A DNA stretch of 6,964 nt from Firmicutes bacterium UBA5301 (GTDB lineage Bacteria > Bacillota > UBA5301). The stretch lies in NCBI GenBank assembly GCA_002408345.1, contig DHRX01000145.1, forward strand, positions 1-6,964, in the 5' to 3' direction. Under the pieces are notes generated by a model that was not told the DNA's origin, did no database searches, and worked only from the letters and a program-made list of their open reading frames with translations. Shown piece by piece: positions 1-5,931 of this stretch (its first letter is position 1; each line of letters begins with the position of its first letter). A program made the translations under genes and the position numbers.

Positions 1-698
1 ACTACCGGCATTCTTCCAGCTGGGGCCGGTTGGGCTGTCAACATACGTACCGCAGCAGAAGCAGCTTTACGAGCCATCTCTACTACAGACTCCTCAGTTA
101 GGAGTTCAAAACCGGTAGCACCGCCAAGAGACTCATAAGCGGTCTGCATAATTTCCCCATCCTTGGCCACAACCATTAAACCAAGTGCCAACCTAGTACG
201 AGAATCTTCAGCCCAGTAACCCCGGGAATTAGCGATCAGCACATCTTGAACCGATTCACGATAAAAAACAGTAACTTGAGCTACTCTACTATCGACAGCC
301 CGAGCAACCTGATCGGCTTTTGCTAAAAGATCTGCCTTCTGAGTTAATTCCACCTGACGGGGATCGATAACAGGATTGATTTCCACCTGATTATCTCTTT
401 TAGTTAGCGCTTCAACAGCAGTAGAAGAACCATCCTCTACCGCCTTGGCAACTACTTGAGCAACCTCTAAAAGGCCTGTTTCCGTTAGATCATTTGTATA
501 CGCATAGGCTGTAGAACCATTGGCAACAACACGAACTCCAGCGCCTCGATCGGTACCAGAATTAACTTTGTCCAACCGCTCTCCTTCGCGGACTAACCGC
601 AGTGTCTGTCGGTTCTCAATAAAAACATCGGCAAAATCCCCACCATTTTCTAGCGCTTTAGTTAGGATATTGCGTAATGTTGCTTCTGTCCAATCCAT
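1..698 (-). CDS. tldD: TldD-type metalloprotease, N-terminal part (cut by the left edge)
   Basis: This is the N-terminal 232 codons of a TldD/PmbA-family protein; the rest lies outside the window. TldD is the zinc-dependent catalytic subunit that works with a PmbA/TldE partner to degrade unfolded peptides and mature some modified peptides in Enterobacteria; its substrate in Clostridia is not settled. Seen here: an opening helix leading to GGDFADVFIE (residues 19-28), a GAGVRVV strand (52-58), AYAYTND (64-70), then a second half with a GGATGFELL segment and PAPAGRMPVV at the truncated end. In TldD proteins this last motif directly precedes the segment carrying the HExxxH zinc motif, which is therefore just beyond the window. 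The ATG start has a GGGGG ribosome binding site about 7 bases upstream. It follows the 79-residue gene by 41 bases with no visible terminator, so the two are probably cotranscribed. TldD rather than PmbA is favoured by the PAPAGxMPVV context. Confidence 0.9.
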   Translation of the reverse strand, partial: MDWTEATLRNILTKALENGGDFADVFIENRQTLRLVREGERLDKVNSGTDRGAGVRVVANGSTAYAYTNDLTETGLLEVAQVVAKAVEDGSSTAVEALTKRDNQVEINPVIDPRQVELTQKADLLAKADQVARAVDSRVAQVTVFYRESVQDVLIANSRGYWAEDSRTRLALGLMVVAKDGEIMQTAYESLGGATGFELLTEESVVEMARKAASAAVRMLTAQPAPAGRMPV

Positions 699-739
699 TG
701 GTCAACCCCCATCTGCTTGTCCATTTACCCTATTTTAAA

Positions 740-979
740 TTAAGCCCCTGCCTCTTCCTTTTTATCAGTCCGAAAATAAAGCGTAACTTCTAATAACCCT
801 TGCTCCGGCAGACGGCGTACACCAACATCATAAAGGGAGGTACCCTCTAGTTCCGGATGTCCACGCCGTACTCGCCCAATAGTTAACTTTACCATCCTCA
901 GAAACTGCGTAGAGCGATTTCGTAACCTACTTGGTTCCGGGAAAGGCATTCGCTCAACTATTTTGATGGTTTCAACCAC
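740..979 (-). CDS. Unrecognised 79-residue protein
   Basis: I do not recognise this family. It is a real gene rather than a chance frame, because a GTG start is preceded by a near-perfect ribosome binding site (AAAGGAGGT at 986-994) with a 6-base spacer, and it fills most of the space between yqeH and tldD on the same strand. The protein is small, soluble-looking and rich in Arg, Lys and Glu, with no signal peptide, membrane segment or cysteine. The first half reads as a basic helix (SRLRNRSTQFLRMVK, about residues 17-31), and the second half as beta structure, including a hydrophobic stretch around LLEVTLYFR (61-69), followed by a charged tail KKEEAGA. A possible promoter lies just upstream. 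The context (ribosome-assembly GTPase upstream, TldD downstream) does not fix a function. Confidence 0.8.
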   Translation of the reverse strand: MVETIKIVERMPFPEPSRLRNRSTQFLRMVKLTIGRVRRGHPELEGTSLYDVGVRRLPEQGLLEVTLYFRTDKKEEAGA

Positions 980-985
980 GCTTTT

Positions 986-994
986 ACCTCCTTT
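986..994 (-). promoter_or_regulatory. Ribosome binding site that fixes the GTG start of the 79-residue gene
   Basis: On the minus strand the sequence AAAGGAGGT pairs with almost the entire anti-Shine-Dalgarno sequence and is separated by 6 bases from the GTG at 979. This is the strongest ribosome binding site in the window. Confidence 0.85.
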
Positions 995-1000
995 GGGGAC

Positions 1001-1014
1001 GAGATCATTATCTC
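1001..1014 (-). repeat. Small inverted repeat just upstream of a ribosome binding site
   Basis: The sequence GAGAT-AATG-ATCTC can form a 5-bp stem with a 4-base loop in the leader of the 79-residue gene, 6 bases before its ribosome binding site. There is no U-tract, so it is not a terminator. It could affect translation or be chance; a 5-bp stem is weak evidence. Confidence 0.25.
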
Positions 1015-1037
1015 AGTATATGTCCACAATGGAAGTA

Positions 1038-1065
1038 ATTATACCTAAGCATGTTAACTTATGAA
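1038..1065 (-). promoter_or_regulatory. Possible sigma-A promoter for the 79-residue gene and tldD
   Basis: A perfect -10 box TATAAT (1038-1043) is preceded, after 16 bases, by TTCATA (1060-1065; four of six matches to TTGACA). The -35 box overlaps the stop codon of yqeH. The expected start of transcription would be near 1031, giving a leader of about 50 bases. The -35 element is weak, and read-through from yqeH is an alternative. Confidence 0.4.
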
Positions 1066-2195
1066 CGTGGTCCTACTAACGCCGGCCTAGTTCGGCTACG
1101 AACCCCGGGAGGGAAGGCCACAGTAAAATCAGCTCCAGTCCGTCGAAGGCTAACCCAGCCTAAACCGGCTATAGCTAAATCCTGATTTTGTTTTACGTGA
1201 ACAGTCTGGTATTCCCAGTGCTTGTAGTCATCAAAAGAGCATTTAGAGCAAGGTGGTAGTAACCAATCTGCTGACTGTTCCATAATAACCGGGAGTCGCT
1301 GCGCTTTAGTTCGATGCAAAACTACCCCCTCTGGAACATAGACTAAAACCACAGCTGAACCTGGACTAGAAGTCTTCTCCAAAGTAAGCGTAGCAACCCC
1401 ACCCAAAGCTAAGCTTTGGCCGGGAACCAGTTCATAGAGTTTACTGTTGAGCCGTTTGTTGGGTATATATATACCAGAGCAGTTCGAGCAGTAATAGTCA
1501 CTTACTCGCCCCGGAGGAATTAGTCCTGGGGTATCTAGAAGTGTAATATCTGCGCCGCCAAATTGAACTGGAATAACCCCTAAAGTTGTTCCGGGGAAAG
1601 CAGAAATTGTTGGAATACGCCCAGTTCCTTTTTTTTGCGTCAGAGTTTTTATAACTGAAGATTTTCCGGTGTTAGTAGCACCAATAACCGCAATACTATT
1701 AACACTAGGTGGGATCGCCGCTAGCAGCTTCTCGAAACCAATACTTTCTTTAGCGCTAACTAAAAAGACCTGTTCCGGATGGCGCCCTTCTTGGCTAACT
1801 TGGTTTTGGACCCATCCCTTAATTTCAGCTAAAATCGCTGGTTTAGGAAGCAAATCTACTTTGTTACCAATACAGTATACCGGCAAATCCTTAGGTAGTT
1901 CAGCCCAAAGAGCAGGCCACCAGCTTCCCTCAAAATCGATGAGATCAATAACAAGCAAAACTAGGTCAGCTAAGTCCACCGCTTTGCGTAAAGCATTACG
2001 ATAATCTACATCATCCCAATTGGTACGAACAGTAAATTCACCATAATGCTCTAACCGATAACAAGACCGACAAACCAATTGATTTTTTGTGTGGCTATAC
2101 TGTAAGCCTGGCGCTAAATAACCAGGCTGTTCAGGTTGGTCTGACTGAAATTCAGCACCACAGCCCGGACAGATCTGACCAATTTTCTGCTGCAT
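1059..2195 (-). CDS. yqeH: Ribosome biogenesis GTPase YqeH
   Basis: This is a circularly permuted GTPase of the YqeH family, which in Bacillus is needed for assembly of the 30S ribosomal subunit. The 378-residue length is typical. An N-terminal zinc-finger module carries CPGC (C9, C12) and CRSC (C42, C45). The GTPase motifs then follow in permuted order: G4 NKVD (111-114), G5 SAK (147-149), G1 GATNTGKS (172-179), G2-region PGTT (201-204) and G3 DTPG (221-224). A C-terminal domain closes with GLGWVSLRR, as in other YqeH proteins. An unusual point is two more CxxC pairs, C236/C239 just after G3 and C316/C319 near the C terminus, which the B. subtilis protein as I recall it does not have and which could form a second metal site. 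The ATG overlaps the yqeG stop codon by one base (TAATG), so translation is probably coupled. Confidence 0.96.
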   Translation of the reverse strand: MQQKIGQICPGCGAEFQSDQPEQPGYLAPGLQYSHTKNQLVCRSCYRLEHYGEFTVRTNWDDVDYRNALRKAVDLADLVLLVIDLIDFEGSWWPALWAELPKDLPVYCIGNKVDLLPKPAILAEIKGWVQNQVSQEGRHPEQVFLVSAKESIGFEKLLAAIPPSVNSIAVIGATNTGKSSVIKTLTQKKGTGRIPTISAFPGTTLGVIPVQFGGADITLLDTPGLIPPGRVSDYYCSNCSGIYIPNKRLNSKLYELVPGQSLALGGVATLTLEKTSSPGSAVVLVYVPEGVVLHRTKAQRLPVIMEQSADWLLPPCSKCSFDDYKHWEYQTVHVKQNQDLAIAGLGWVSLRRTGADFTVAFPPGVRSRTRPALVGPRS

Positions 2196-2734
2196 TAACC
2201 CTGAACCTCACTTCGGTTAGAGCCTGTAACTAGCCAGCCTTTTTTCACTAAATTCCGGGCAACCCGTCGCTCCAACTTACGCATTAATTTTGTCGTCGGT
2301 AGCTCTTGATCGCTTAACGGGGTTACCCAAATAGTATATACTCCAGATCGATTACCACCGAGGATATCTGTAAATAACTGATCACCGACAATAGCGGTCT
2401 CCTCTGGTCGAACATTCATTAATTCCAGGGCGCGAAGGAAGCCTCGCTTCCGTGGTTTAATGGCATTAGCTAACCCTGGAATCCCCAGTTCTCGGGCTAA
2501 ACCTTGGACCCGCTTCTCCTTACCGTTGGAAACGATACATAAAGAAAAGCCCAACCGCTTAGCTTTTTCAATCCAAGCCCTGTTAGCTGATTCTATTTCA
2601 GCTTTATCCCAAGCTACTAAGGTATTATCAATATCCACAATTAAAGCCTTAACCCCTTGAGCTTGTAAAAGCGGCAAGTTAATCTCTGCTAAAGAATTAA
2701 CAAATTTATTTGGACATAGTAAACGTAGCGCCAA
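2195..2734 (-). CDS. yqeG: YqeG family HAD IIIA-type phosphatase (TTG start)
   Basis: This is a haloacid-dehalogenase superfamily phosphatase of the YqeG type, commonly encoded next to yqeH; its physiological substrate is not established. With the TTG start it has 179 residues, close to the usual family length. Motif I is DIDNT (D34 and D36, nucleophile and acid/base), motif II is VSNG (68-71), motif III is the lysine in IKPRKRGF (around K93), and motif IV is VGDQLFTD (116-123, metal-binding aspartates). The frame could be extended 14 codons to an ATG at 2776, but those codons lie inside a terminator-like hairpin and U-tract. The family's N terminus (LLCPNKFVNSL) also begins right after the TTG, and an AAAGGGGGA ribosome binding site lies 7 bases ahead of the TTG. 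The stop codon overlaps the yqeH start. Confidence 0.93.
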   Translation of the reverse strand: MALRLLCPNKFVNSLAEINLPLLQAQGVKALIVDIDNTLVAWDKAEIESANRAWIEKAKRLGFSLCIVSNGKEKRVQGLARELGIPGLANAIKPRKRGFLRALELMNVRPEETAIVGDQLFTDILGGNRSGVYTIWVTPLSDQELPTTKLMRKLERRVARNLVKKGWLVTGSNRSEVQG

Positions 2735-2740
2735 AAACGT

Positions 2741-2749
2741 TCCCCCTTT
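2741..2749 (-). promoter_or_regulatory. Ribosome binding site supporting the TTG start of yqeG
   Basis: AAAGGGGGA on the minus strand lies 7 bases before the TTG at 2734. The upstream ATG at 2776 has only GGGAA immediately before it, so this site decides in favour of the shorter protein. Confidence 0.7.
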
Positions 2750-2750
2750 C

Positions 2751-2778
2751 AAAAAAGAAAAAAGCCCTAGGGGCATTT
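2751..2778 (-). terminator. Short intrinsic terminator-like hairpin between sigK and yqeG
   Basis: On the minus strand GCCC-CTA-GGGC forms a 4-bp G:C stem with a 3-base loop, extendable by AAA/TTT pairs across one bulged T. It is followed at once by a pyrimidine run of six T, one C and six T. It is the natural end for the sigK transcript, but it lies downstream of a good promoter and ahead of yqeG, so it would also act in the yqeG leader. The short stem makes its strength uncertain. Confidence 0.5.
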
Positions 2779-2787
2779 CCCAGAGCT

Positions 2788-2817
2788 ATTATACCTTATC
2801 TAGCAAAATAATACCAA
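2788..2817 (-). promoter_or_regulatory. Probable sigma-A promoter for yqeG-yqeH
   Basis: A perfect TATAAT (2788-2793) lies 18 bases after TTGGTA (2812-2817; four of six matches to TTGACA), in the 93-base space between the sigK stop and the yqeG TTG. Transcription would start near 2781, so the leader of roughly 47 bases would contain the terminator-like hairpin. Confidence 0.55.
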
Positions 2818-2827
2818 CGTGACTTTT

Positions 2828-3532
2828 TTACATATCAGCACACATAGTTTTATACAATTTGCTAATAGCTTTCTTCTCAATTCGGGAGACATAGGAACGA
2901 GAAATACCAAGCTTTTTAGCTATTTCCCTTTGAGTATATCTAATTCCATCAGTAAGACCAAAGCGCATCTGTAAAACTTTCAGTTCCCGGGGGTTTAAAT
3001 CTCGCATTTTTTCCCGCAATTTATCCTCTTCAAGCCGATTTTCTACGGTCTCTACCACTACATCGTGATCAGTGCCTAAAACATCGATTAGCGAAATTTC
3101 ATTGCCTTCCTTATCTGATCCAATCGGTTCGTAGAGCATAACTTCATTGCGAATTTTCTTATTTGAGCGCAGGTACATTAAAATTTCATTTTCAATACAG
3201 CGAGCCGCATAAGTTGCCAATCGAGTCTGTTTATCTTGGTTAAAGGTCCCAATAGCTTTTATTAACCCAATAGTGCCGATCGAAATTAAATCATCTGCAT
3301 CATGACCGGTATTATCGAATTTCTTAACTATATGGGCCACTAACCGTAAGTTCCGTTCTACTAAAATGTTCCGAGCTTCTTGGTCTCCAGCTTTCATTTT
3401 GTTTAAACACTTTTCTTCTTCCTCTGGTGATAACGGTTGAGGAAAAGCATTACCGTTACTAACATGGGAAATTAAAAAAACGGCACCTTCAAGAAGAGAG
3501 ATTAACGCTACCATAACAAAGAAGGGCAACAT
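2828..3532 (-). CDS. sigK: Sporulation sigma factor sigma-K precursor (pro-sigma-K)
   Basis: Sigma-K directs late mother-cell transcription (coat and cortex maturation genes) during endospore formation. The 234-residue protein starts with a hydrophobic pro-sequence (about residues 1-22) followed by HVSNGNAFPQPLS. This aligns with the Bacillus pro-sigma-K region where the membrane protease SpoIVFB cuts (FLVS/YV), so cleavage here would be expected near S22/H23. Region 2 follows, with NLRLVAHIVKKF (61-72), DLISIGTIGLIKAI (81-94) and ATYAARCIENEI (106-117). Region 4 ends in a helix-turn-helix, TQREIAKKLGISRSYVSRIE (200-219). The gene is continuous, with no skin-type element interrupting it. The ATG at 3532 is preceded by AGGGGTGA at a 7-base spacing; the internal Met7 has no such site. 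The position between trhP and yqeG, with its own upstream control region, suggests a separate transcription unit. Confidence 0.95.
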   Translation of the reverse strand: MLPFFVMVALISLLEGAVFLISHVSNGNAFPQPLSPEEEEKCLNKMKAGDQEARNILVERNLRLVAHIVKKFDNTGHDADDLISIGTIGLIKAIGTFNQDKQTRLATYAARCIENEILMYLRSNKKIRNEVMLYEPIGSDKEGNEISLIDVLGTDHDVVVETVENRLEEDKLREKMRDLNPRELKVLQMRFGLTDGIRYTQREIAKKLGISRSYVSRIEKKAISKLYKTMCADM

Positions 3533-3565
3533 AGATGGCTCACCCCTATATCTAAGGTCTTTACC

Positions 3566-3594
3566 ATCTTATGTGCCCCTAAAGATTAAAGTGC
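3566..3594 (-). promoter_or_regulatory. Candidate sigma-E promoter of sigK
   Basis: On the minus strand GCACTTT (3588-3594) and CATAAGAT (3566-3573) are spaced by 14 bases. They resemble the sigma-E -35 (about GCATATT) and -10 (about CATACAAT) elements, with five of seven and six of eight matches by eye. Transcription would begin about 25-30 bases before the sigK ATG. In Bacillus sigK is transcribed by sigma-E RNA polymerase with SpoIIID, which fits, but the match is judged by eye only. Confidence 0.4.
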
Positions 3595-3604
3595 CAGTCC
3601 TGGC
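3593..3604 (-). terminator. Weak hairpin that could end the mltG-trhP transcript
   Basis: GCCAGGACTGGC is a perfect inverted repeat (4-bp stem with a 4-base loop in practice) 20 bases after the trhP stop codon, followed by the T-rich ACTTTAATCTTT rather than a clean T-run. It overlaps the putative sigK -35 box. It could be a weak terminator or a protein-binding palindrome. Confidence 0.25.
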
Positions 3605-3612
3605 CTGTTTGT
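3603..3612 (-). promoter_or_regulatory. SpoIIID-like box upstream of sigK
   Basis: The minus-strand sequence ACAAACAGGC matches nine of ten positions of the SpoIIID consensus as I know it (WWRRACARNY) and lies 8 bases upstream of the putative sigma-E -35 box. SpoIIID activates sigK in Bacillus. The motif is short and degenerate, so a chance match is possible. Confidence 0.3.
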
Positions 3613-3624
3613 GTTTTTTAGTAA

Positions 3625-4848
3625 CTAACTAGGCCGTGCCCTCCGCAAGAGACTTCCGACTACCGGTGTTCGGGGTAAATCGCGATAACTCAAGTTAAAA
3701 ACAGCATTAGTGTTAACCCTGTCTAAGCTAAAAGTTAACCGTTGAATTGCACCTTGCGGCCCAATAATTTCTAAGCAATCTCCATAATCAATATGGTTAC
3801 GAGCCTCTACTGTAAATTCTACTGTCTCTGGATTGACCGCAGTAACAAACCCAACAAAATCGTAATTCCGATTATATTTACTAGTTTGGGTATGGGTCAA
3901 CGCTTCTCGAGGTCGACCATCAGCACTCGCCCAAAAACCGGTAGTATATGGCCGGTGGCTCACCTTGACTAATTCTTCAAGCCACTCCGGTTTAACCTGA
4001 AATTCAGCTGGATTAGCTAAATAAGCATCAATAGCCTCTCGCCAAACTTTGGTTACTACAGCAACATAATAAGCGCTCTTCATCCGCCCTTCAATTTTAA
4101 AGGAACTTACTCCGGCCTCTACCAACTGGGGCAGGTACTCTAATAAACAAAGATCCTGGGAATTGAGAATATAGGTGCCCTGCTGATCCTGCTCAACTGG
4201 GAAGTACTCTCCTGGCCGTTTTTCTTCCATTAAAGCAAAATTCCAACGGCAAACTTGAGCACACTCACCCTTATTGGCATCTCGACCGGTTAAAAACTTA
4301 CTTAGTAAACAGCGCCCAGAGTAAGCCATACACATAGCCCCATGGACAAAGATTTCTAACTCCAGCCCGGGGTTAGCCTCAGCAATCTCCTGAACTTCAG
4401 TACCAGTAAGTTCCCGAGCCAGTACGATCCGTTTGACTCCAGCCTGCTGCCAAAAGCGAGCTGCTAACTTATTAGTAGTATTAGCCTGGGTACTCAGATG
4501 GATCTCTAAGTCTGGTGTTACCTCTTGCACCACCGACAACACGCCTGGGTCGGAAACAATTATCGCATCAACACCGGATTGCTGCAGATGAGTCAGATAA
4601 TTAGGTAGCTCCTGTAAATCTTGATTATGAGCAAAAATATTAACGGTAACATACGCCTTGACCCCATGCTGGTGACAGAAAGACACAGCCTCACTAAGCT
4701 CTGACCACGTAAAATTAGGAGCAAACGCTCGCAAACCATAGGCCGGTCCGGCAAAATAAACAGCATCTGCTCCGTATAAAACAGCAATCTTTAGTTTTTC
4801 CATATTTCCGGCCGGAGCCAGTAATTCAATCCGGCGGGACTTTTTCAC
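3625..4848 (-). CDS. trhP: U32 family protein, TrhP-type tRNA 5-hydroxyuridine synthase (YrrO-like)
   Basis: This protein belongs to family U32, historically called a collagenase-like peptidase. Members of the YrrO/YegQ group are now known to hydroxylate U34 of certain tRNAs using prephenate and an iron-sulfur cluster. The 407 residues match the long (TrhP2/YrrO) form. Seen here: ELLAPAGNMEKLKIA (8-22), a barrel repeat GADAVYFAG (26-34), and the U32 signature EIFVHGAMCMAYSGRCLLS (165-183). The cysteines C173, C180, C196 and C200 probably bind the cluster. KIEGRMKSAYYVA (251-263) follows, and the C-terminal part carries the beta domain. The GTG start has AAAAGGGG 8 bases upstream and lies 2 bases after the mltG stop, so the two genes form one unit. 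In Bacillus a methyltransferase gene (trmR/yrrM) and a shorter paralogue (yrrN) sit between mltG and yrrO; neither is present here. Confidence 0.93.
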   Translation of the reverse strand: MKKSRRIELLAPAGNMEKLKIAVLYGADAVYFAGPAYGLRAFAPNFTWSELSEAVSFCHQHGVKAYVTVNIFAHNQDLQELPNYLTHLQQSGVDAIIVSDPGVLSVVQEVTPDLEIHLSTQANTTNKLAARFWQQAGVKRIVLARELTGTEVQEIAEANPGLELEIFVHGAMCMAYSGRCLLSKFLTGRDANKGECAQVCRWNFALMEEKRPGEYFPVEQDQQGTYILNSQDLCLLEYLPQLVEAGVSSFKIEGRMKSAYYVAVVTKVWREAIDAYLANPAEFQVKPEWLEELVKVSHRPYTTGFWASADGRPREALTHTQTSKYNRNYDFVGFVTAVNPETVEFTVEARNHIDYGDCLEIIGPQGAIQRLTFSLDRVNTNAVFNLSYRDLPRTPVVGSLLRRARPS

Positions 4849-4850
4849 AC

Positions 4851-5858
4851 TTATAACCCCTTTTCAATTCTGGCCTTAGCCTGTAGATGAGCTTTGTAGG
4901 TTACGGAGAAGACATGAGATCCGTCACCTTTAGCAACAAAGTATAAGTAATTGGATTTTACCGGATTAGCGGCTGCTTCTAAAGCCTGCAACCCCGGACT
5001 ACCAATAGGACCAGGGGGTAAACCCCCATGCTTATAAGTATTAAAAGGCGACTCCACTTGCAGATCCTTTTCAGTAAGTACCGGTTTCCGAACGCCTAAA
5101 GCATACTGAACGGTAGCACAAGACTGTAAAAACATACCTTTTTCCAAACGATTGTAGAAAACAGCAGCAATCAGTGGGAACTCCTGGCTTAATTTTCCCT
5201 CTTTCTCTACAACTGAAGCTAAAGTAACCCAGTTGACTAACCCGAGTTTTTCCACATTAGGGTGTTTCCGCAATTCTGTAGTAACTTGATCAAAGCGGTT
5301 GACCATAGTCCGGATTACATCTTTAGTTTTTTGTCCTTTGGAAAACCGATAAGTATCGGGAAAAAGGAAACCTTCCAAGGTTTTGGCACCATATAACCAT
5401 TCAGGCATATCTGGACCTAATGTATAAACAGGATCATAAGTTAACCGCAGAAACTCGCTCCCATTAACTATTCCAACATTCTCTAAAACCTGAGCAATCT
5501 CTGCTAGCGTTTGTCCTTCAACAATAGTAACCGTAACTAAGTCCGGACTTCCGCTTACTAAGATAGTGACTAATTCCCGCAGAGGTAATCCTGGTTCTAA
5601 GCGGTATAAGCCCGCTTTTAGCGTACCATCAACGCCTGCCAGTTTAGTATAGGCTCGCAATAACCACGGACTTTTAATTACCCCAGCTTCAGCCAGAATA
5701 GTACTAATTTGCGCTGTAGAAGCACCTAAAGGAATCTCCACGGTAACTAGCGGGCTCTGCCCCCGAGAACTAGTGCCAGCTCCCAGTAACGACAGGCCCG
5801 CCAAACCTAATAATAATCCAACTACAATCAGGCTAACAGCAGATTTCCACCGATTCAT
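4851..5858 (-). CDS. mltG: Endolytic peptidoglycan transglycosylase MltG
   Basis: MltG (YceG/YrrL family) is anchored in the cytoplasmic membrane and cuts nascent glycan strands, helping to set their length. With the ATG start it has 335 residues. A short basic N terminus (MNRWK) precedes one membrane helix (about residues 8-27). A LysM-like subdomain follows (VTVEIPLGASTAQISTIL, about 38-55), with further repeats to GLYRLEPG (83-90). The catalytic domain contains LEGFLFPDTYRF (161-172), LASVVEKE (213-220), FYNRLEKGM (234-242) and GLPPGPIGSPG (279-289). E218 in the EKE motif aligns with the catalytic glutamate of the family. A GTG three codons upstream is also possible, but it lies inside the GAGGTGA ribosome binding site, so the ATG is preferred. 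A sigma-A-type promoter lies just upstream. Confidence 0.95.
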   Translation of the reverse strand: MNRWKSAVSLIVVGLLLGLAGLSLLGAGTSSRGQSPLVTVEIPLGASTAQISTILAEAGVIKSPWLLRAYTKLAGVDGTLKAGLYRLEPGLPLRELVTILVSGSPDLVTVTIVEGQTLAEIAQVLENVGIVNGSEFLRLTYDPVYTLGPDMPEWLYGAKTLEGFLFPDTYRFSKGQKTKDVIRTMVNRFDQVTTELRKHPNVEKLGLVNWVTLASVVEKEGKLSQEFPLIAAVFYNRLEKGMFLQSCATVQYALGVRKPVLTEKDLQVESPFNTYKHGGLPPGPIGSPGLQALEAAANPVKSNYLYFVAKGDGSHVFSVTYKAHLQAKARIEKGL

Positions 5859-5863
5859 TCGCT

Positions 5864-5870
5864 TCACCTC
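5864..5870 (-). promoter_or_regulatory. Ribosome binding site deciding the mltG start
   Basis: GAGGTGA lies 5 bases before the ATG at 5858. The in-frame GTG at 5867 is part of this very sequence and has only a poor AGGT further upstream, so initiation at the ATG is more likely. Confidence 0.6.
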
Positions 5871-5885
5871 GCTGACCTAAACTCC

Positions 5886-5914
5886 ATTATAGGATAACTG
5901 TCAAGCCAAGGCAA
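5886..5914 (-). promoter_or_regulatory. Probable sigma-A promoter for mltG-trhP
   Basis: A perfect TATAAT (5886-5891) is spaced by 17 bases from TTGCCT (5909-5914; four of six matches to TTGACA), in the gap between the DUF1292 gene and mltG. Transcription would begin near 5879, about 20 bases before the mltG start. It would let mltG and trhP be expressed separately from ruvX. Confidence 0.6.
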
Positions 5915-5931
5915 AGGTCAATTGCTTAATT

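Noticed and set aside
520..738. Plus-strand frame of 72 codons
   Set aside because: It lies opposite the start of tldD, is rich in Ser, Arg and Pro with no family resemblance, and has no convincing ribosome binding site; it is a shadow of tldD.
1669..2004. Plus-strand frame of 111 codons inside yqeH
   Set aside because: It is opposite the GTPase core of a clear yqeH and its translation shows low-complexity Ser/Lys/Leu content typical of an antisense shadow.
2460..2660. Plus-strand 66-codon frame opposite yqeG
   Set aside because: It is antisense to the conserved HAD motifs of yqeG and shows no features of its own.
2735..2776. Fourteen-codon N-terminal extension of yqeG from the ATG at 2776
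   Set aside because: The stretch is a hairpin plus U-tract, has no good ribosome binding site, and makes the protein longer than usual for the family.
2828..3532. Possible skin-type recombination site in sigK
   Set aside because: The gene is continuous through the ATYAARCIENE region where the Bacillus insertion falls, and no recombinase or flanking repeat is visible.
4593..4787. Minus-strand 64-codon frame inside trhP
   Set aside because: It is an out-of-frame reading of the well-conserved U32 gene and has no independent support.
5899..5904. Perfect TTGACA as the -35 box of the mltG promoter
   Set aside because: Only 7 bases separate it from TATAAT, too close for a sigma-A promoter using that -10 box.
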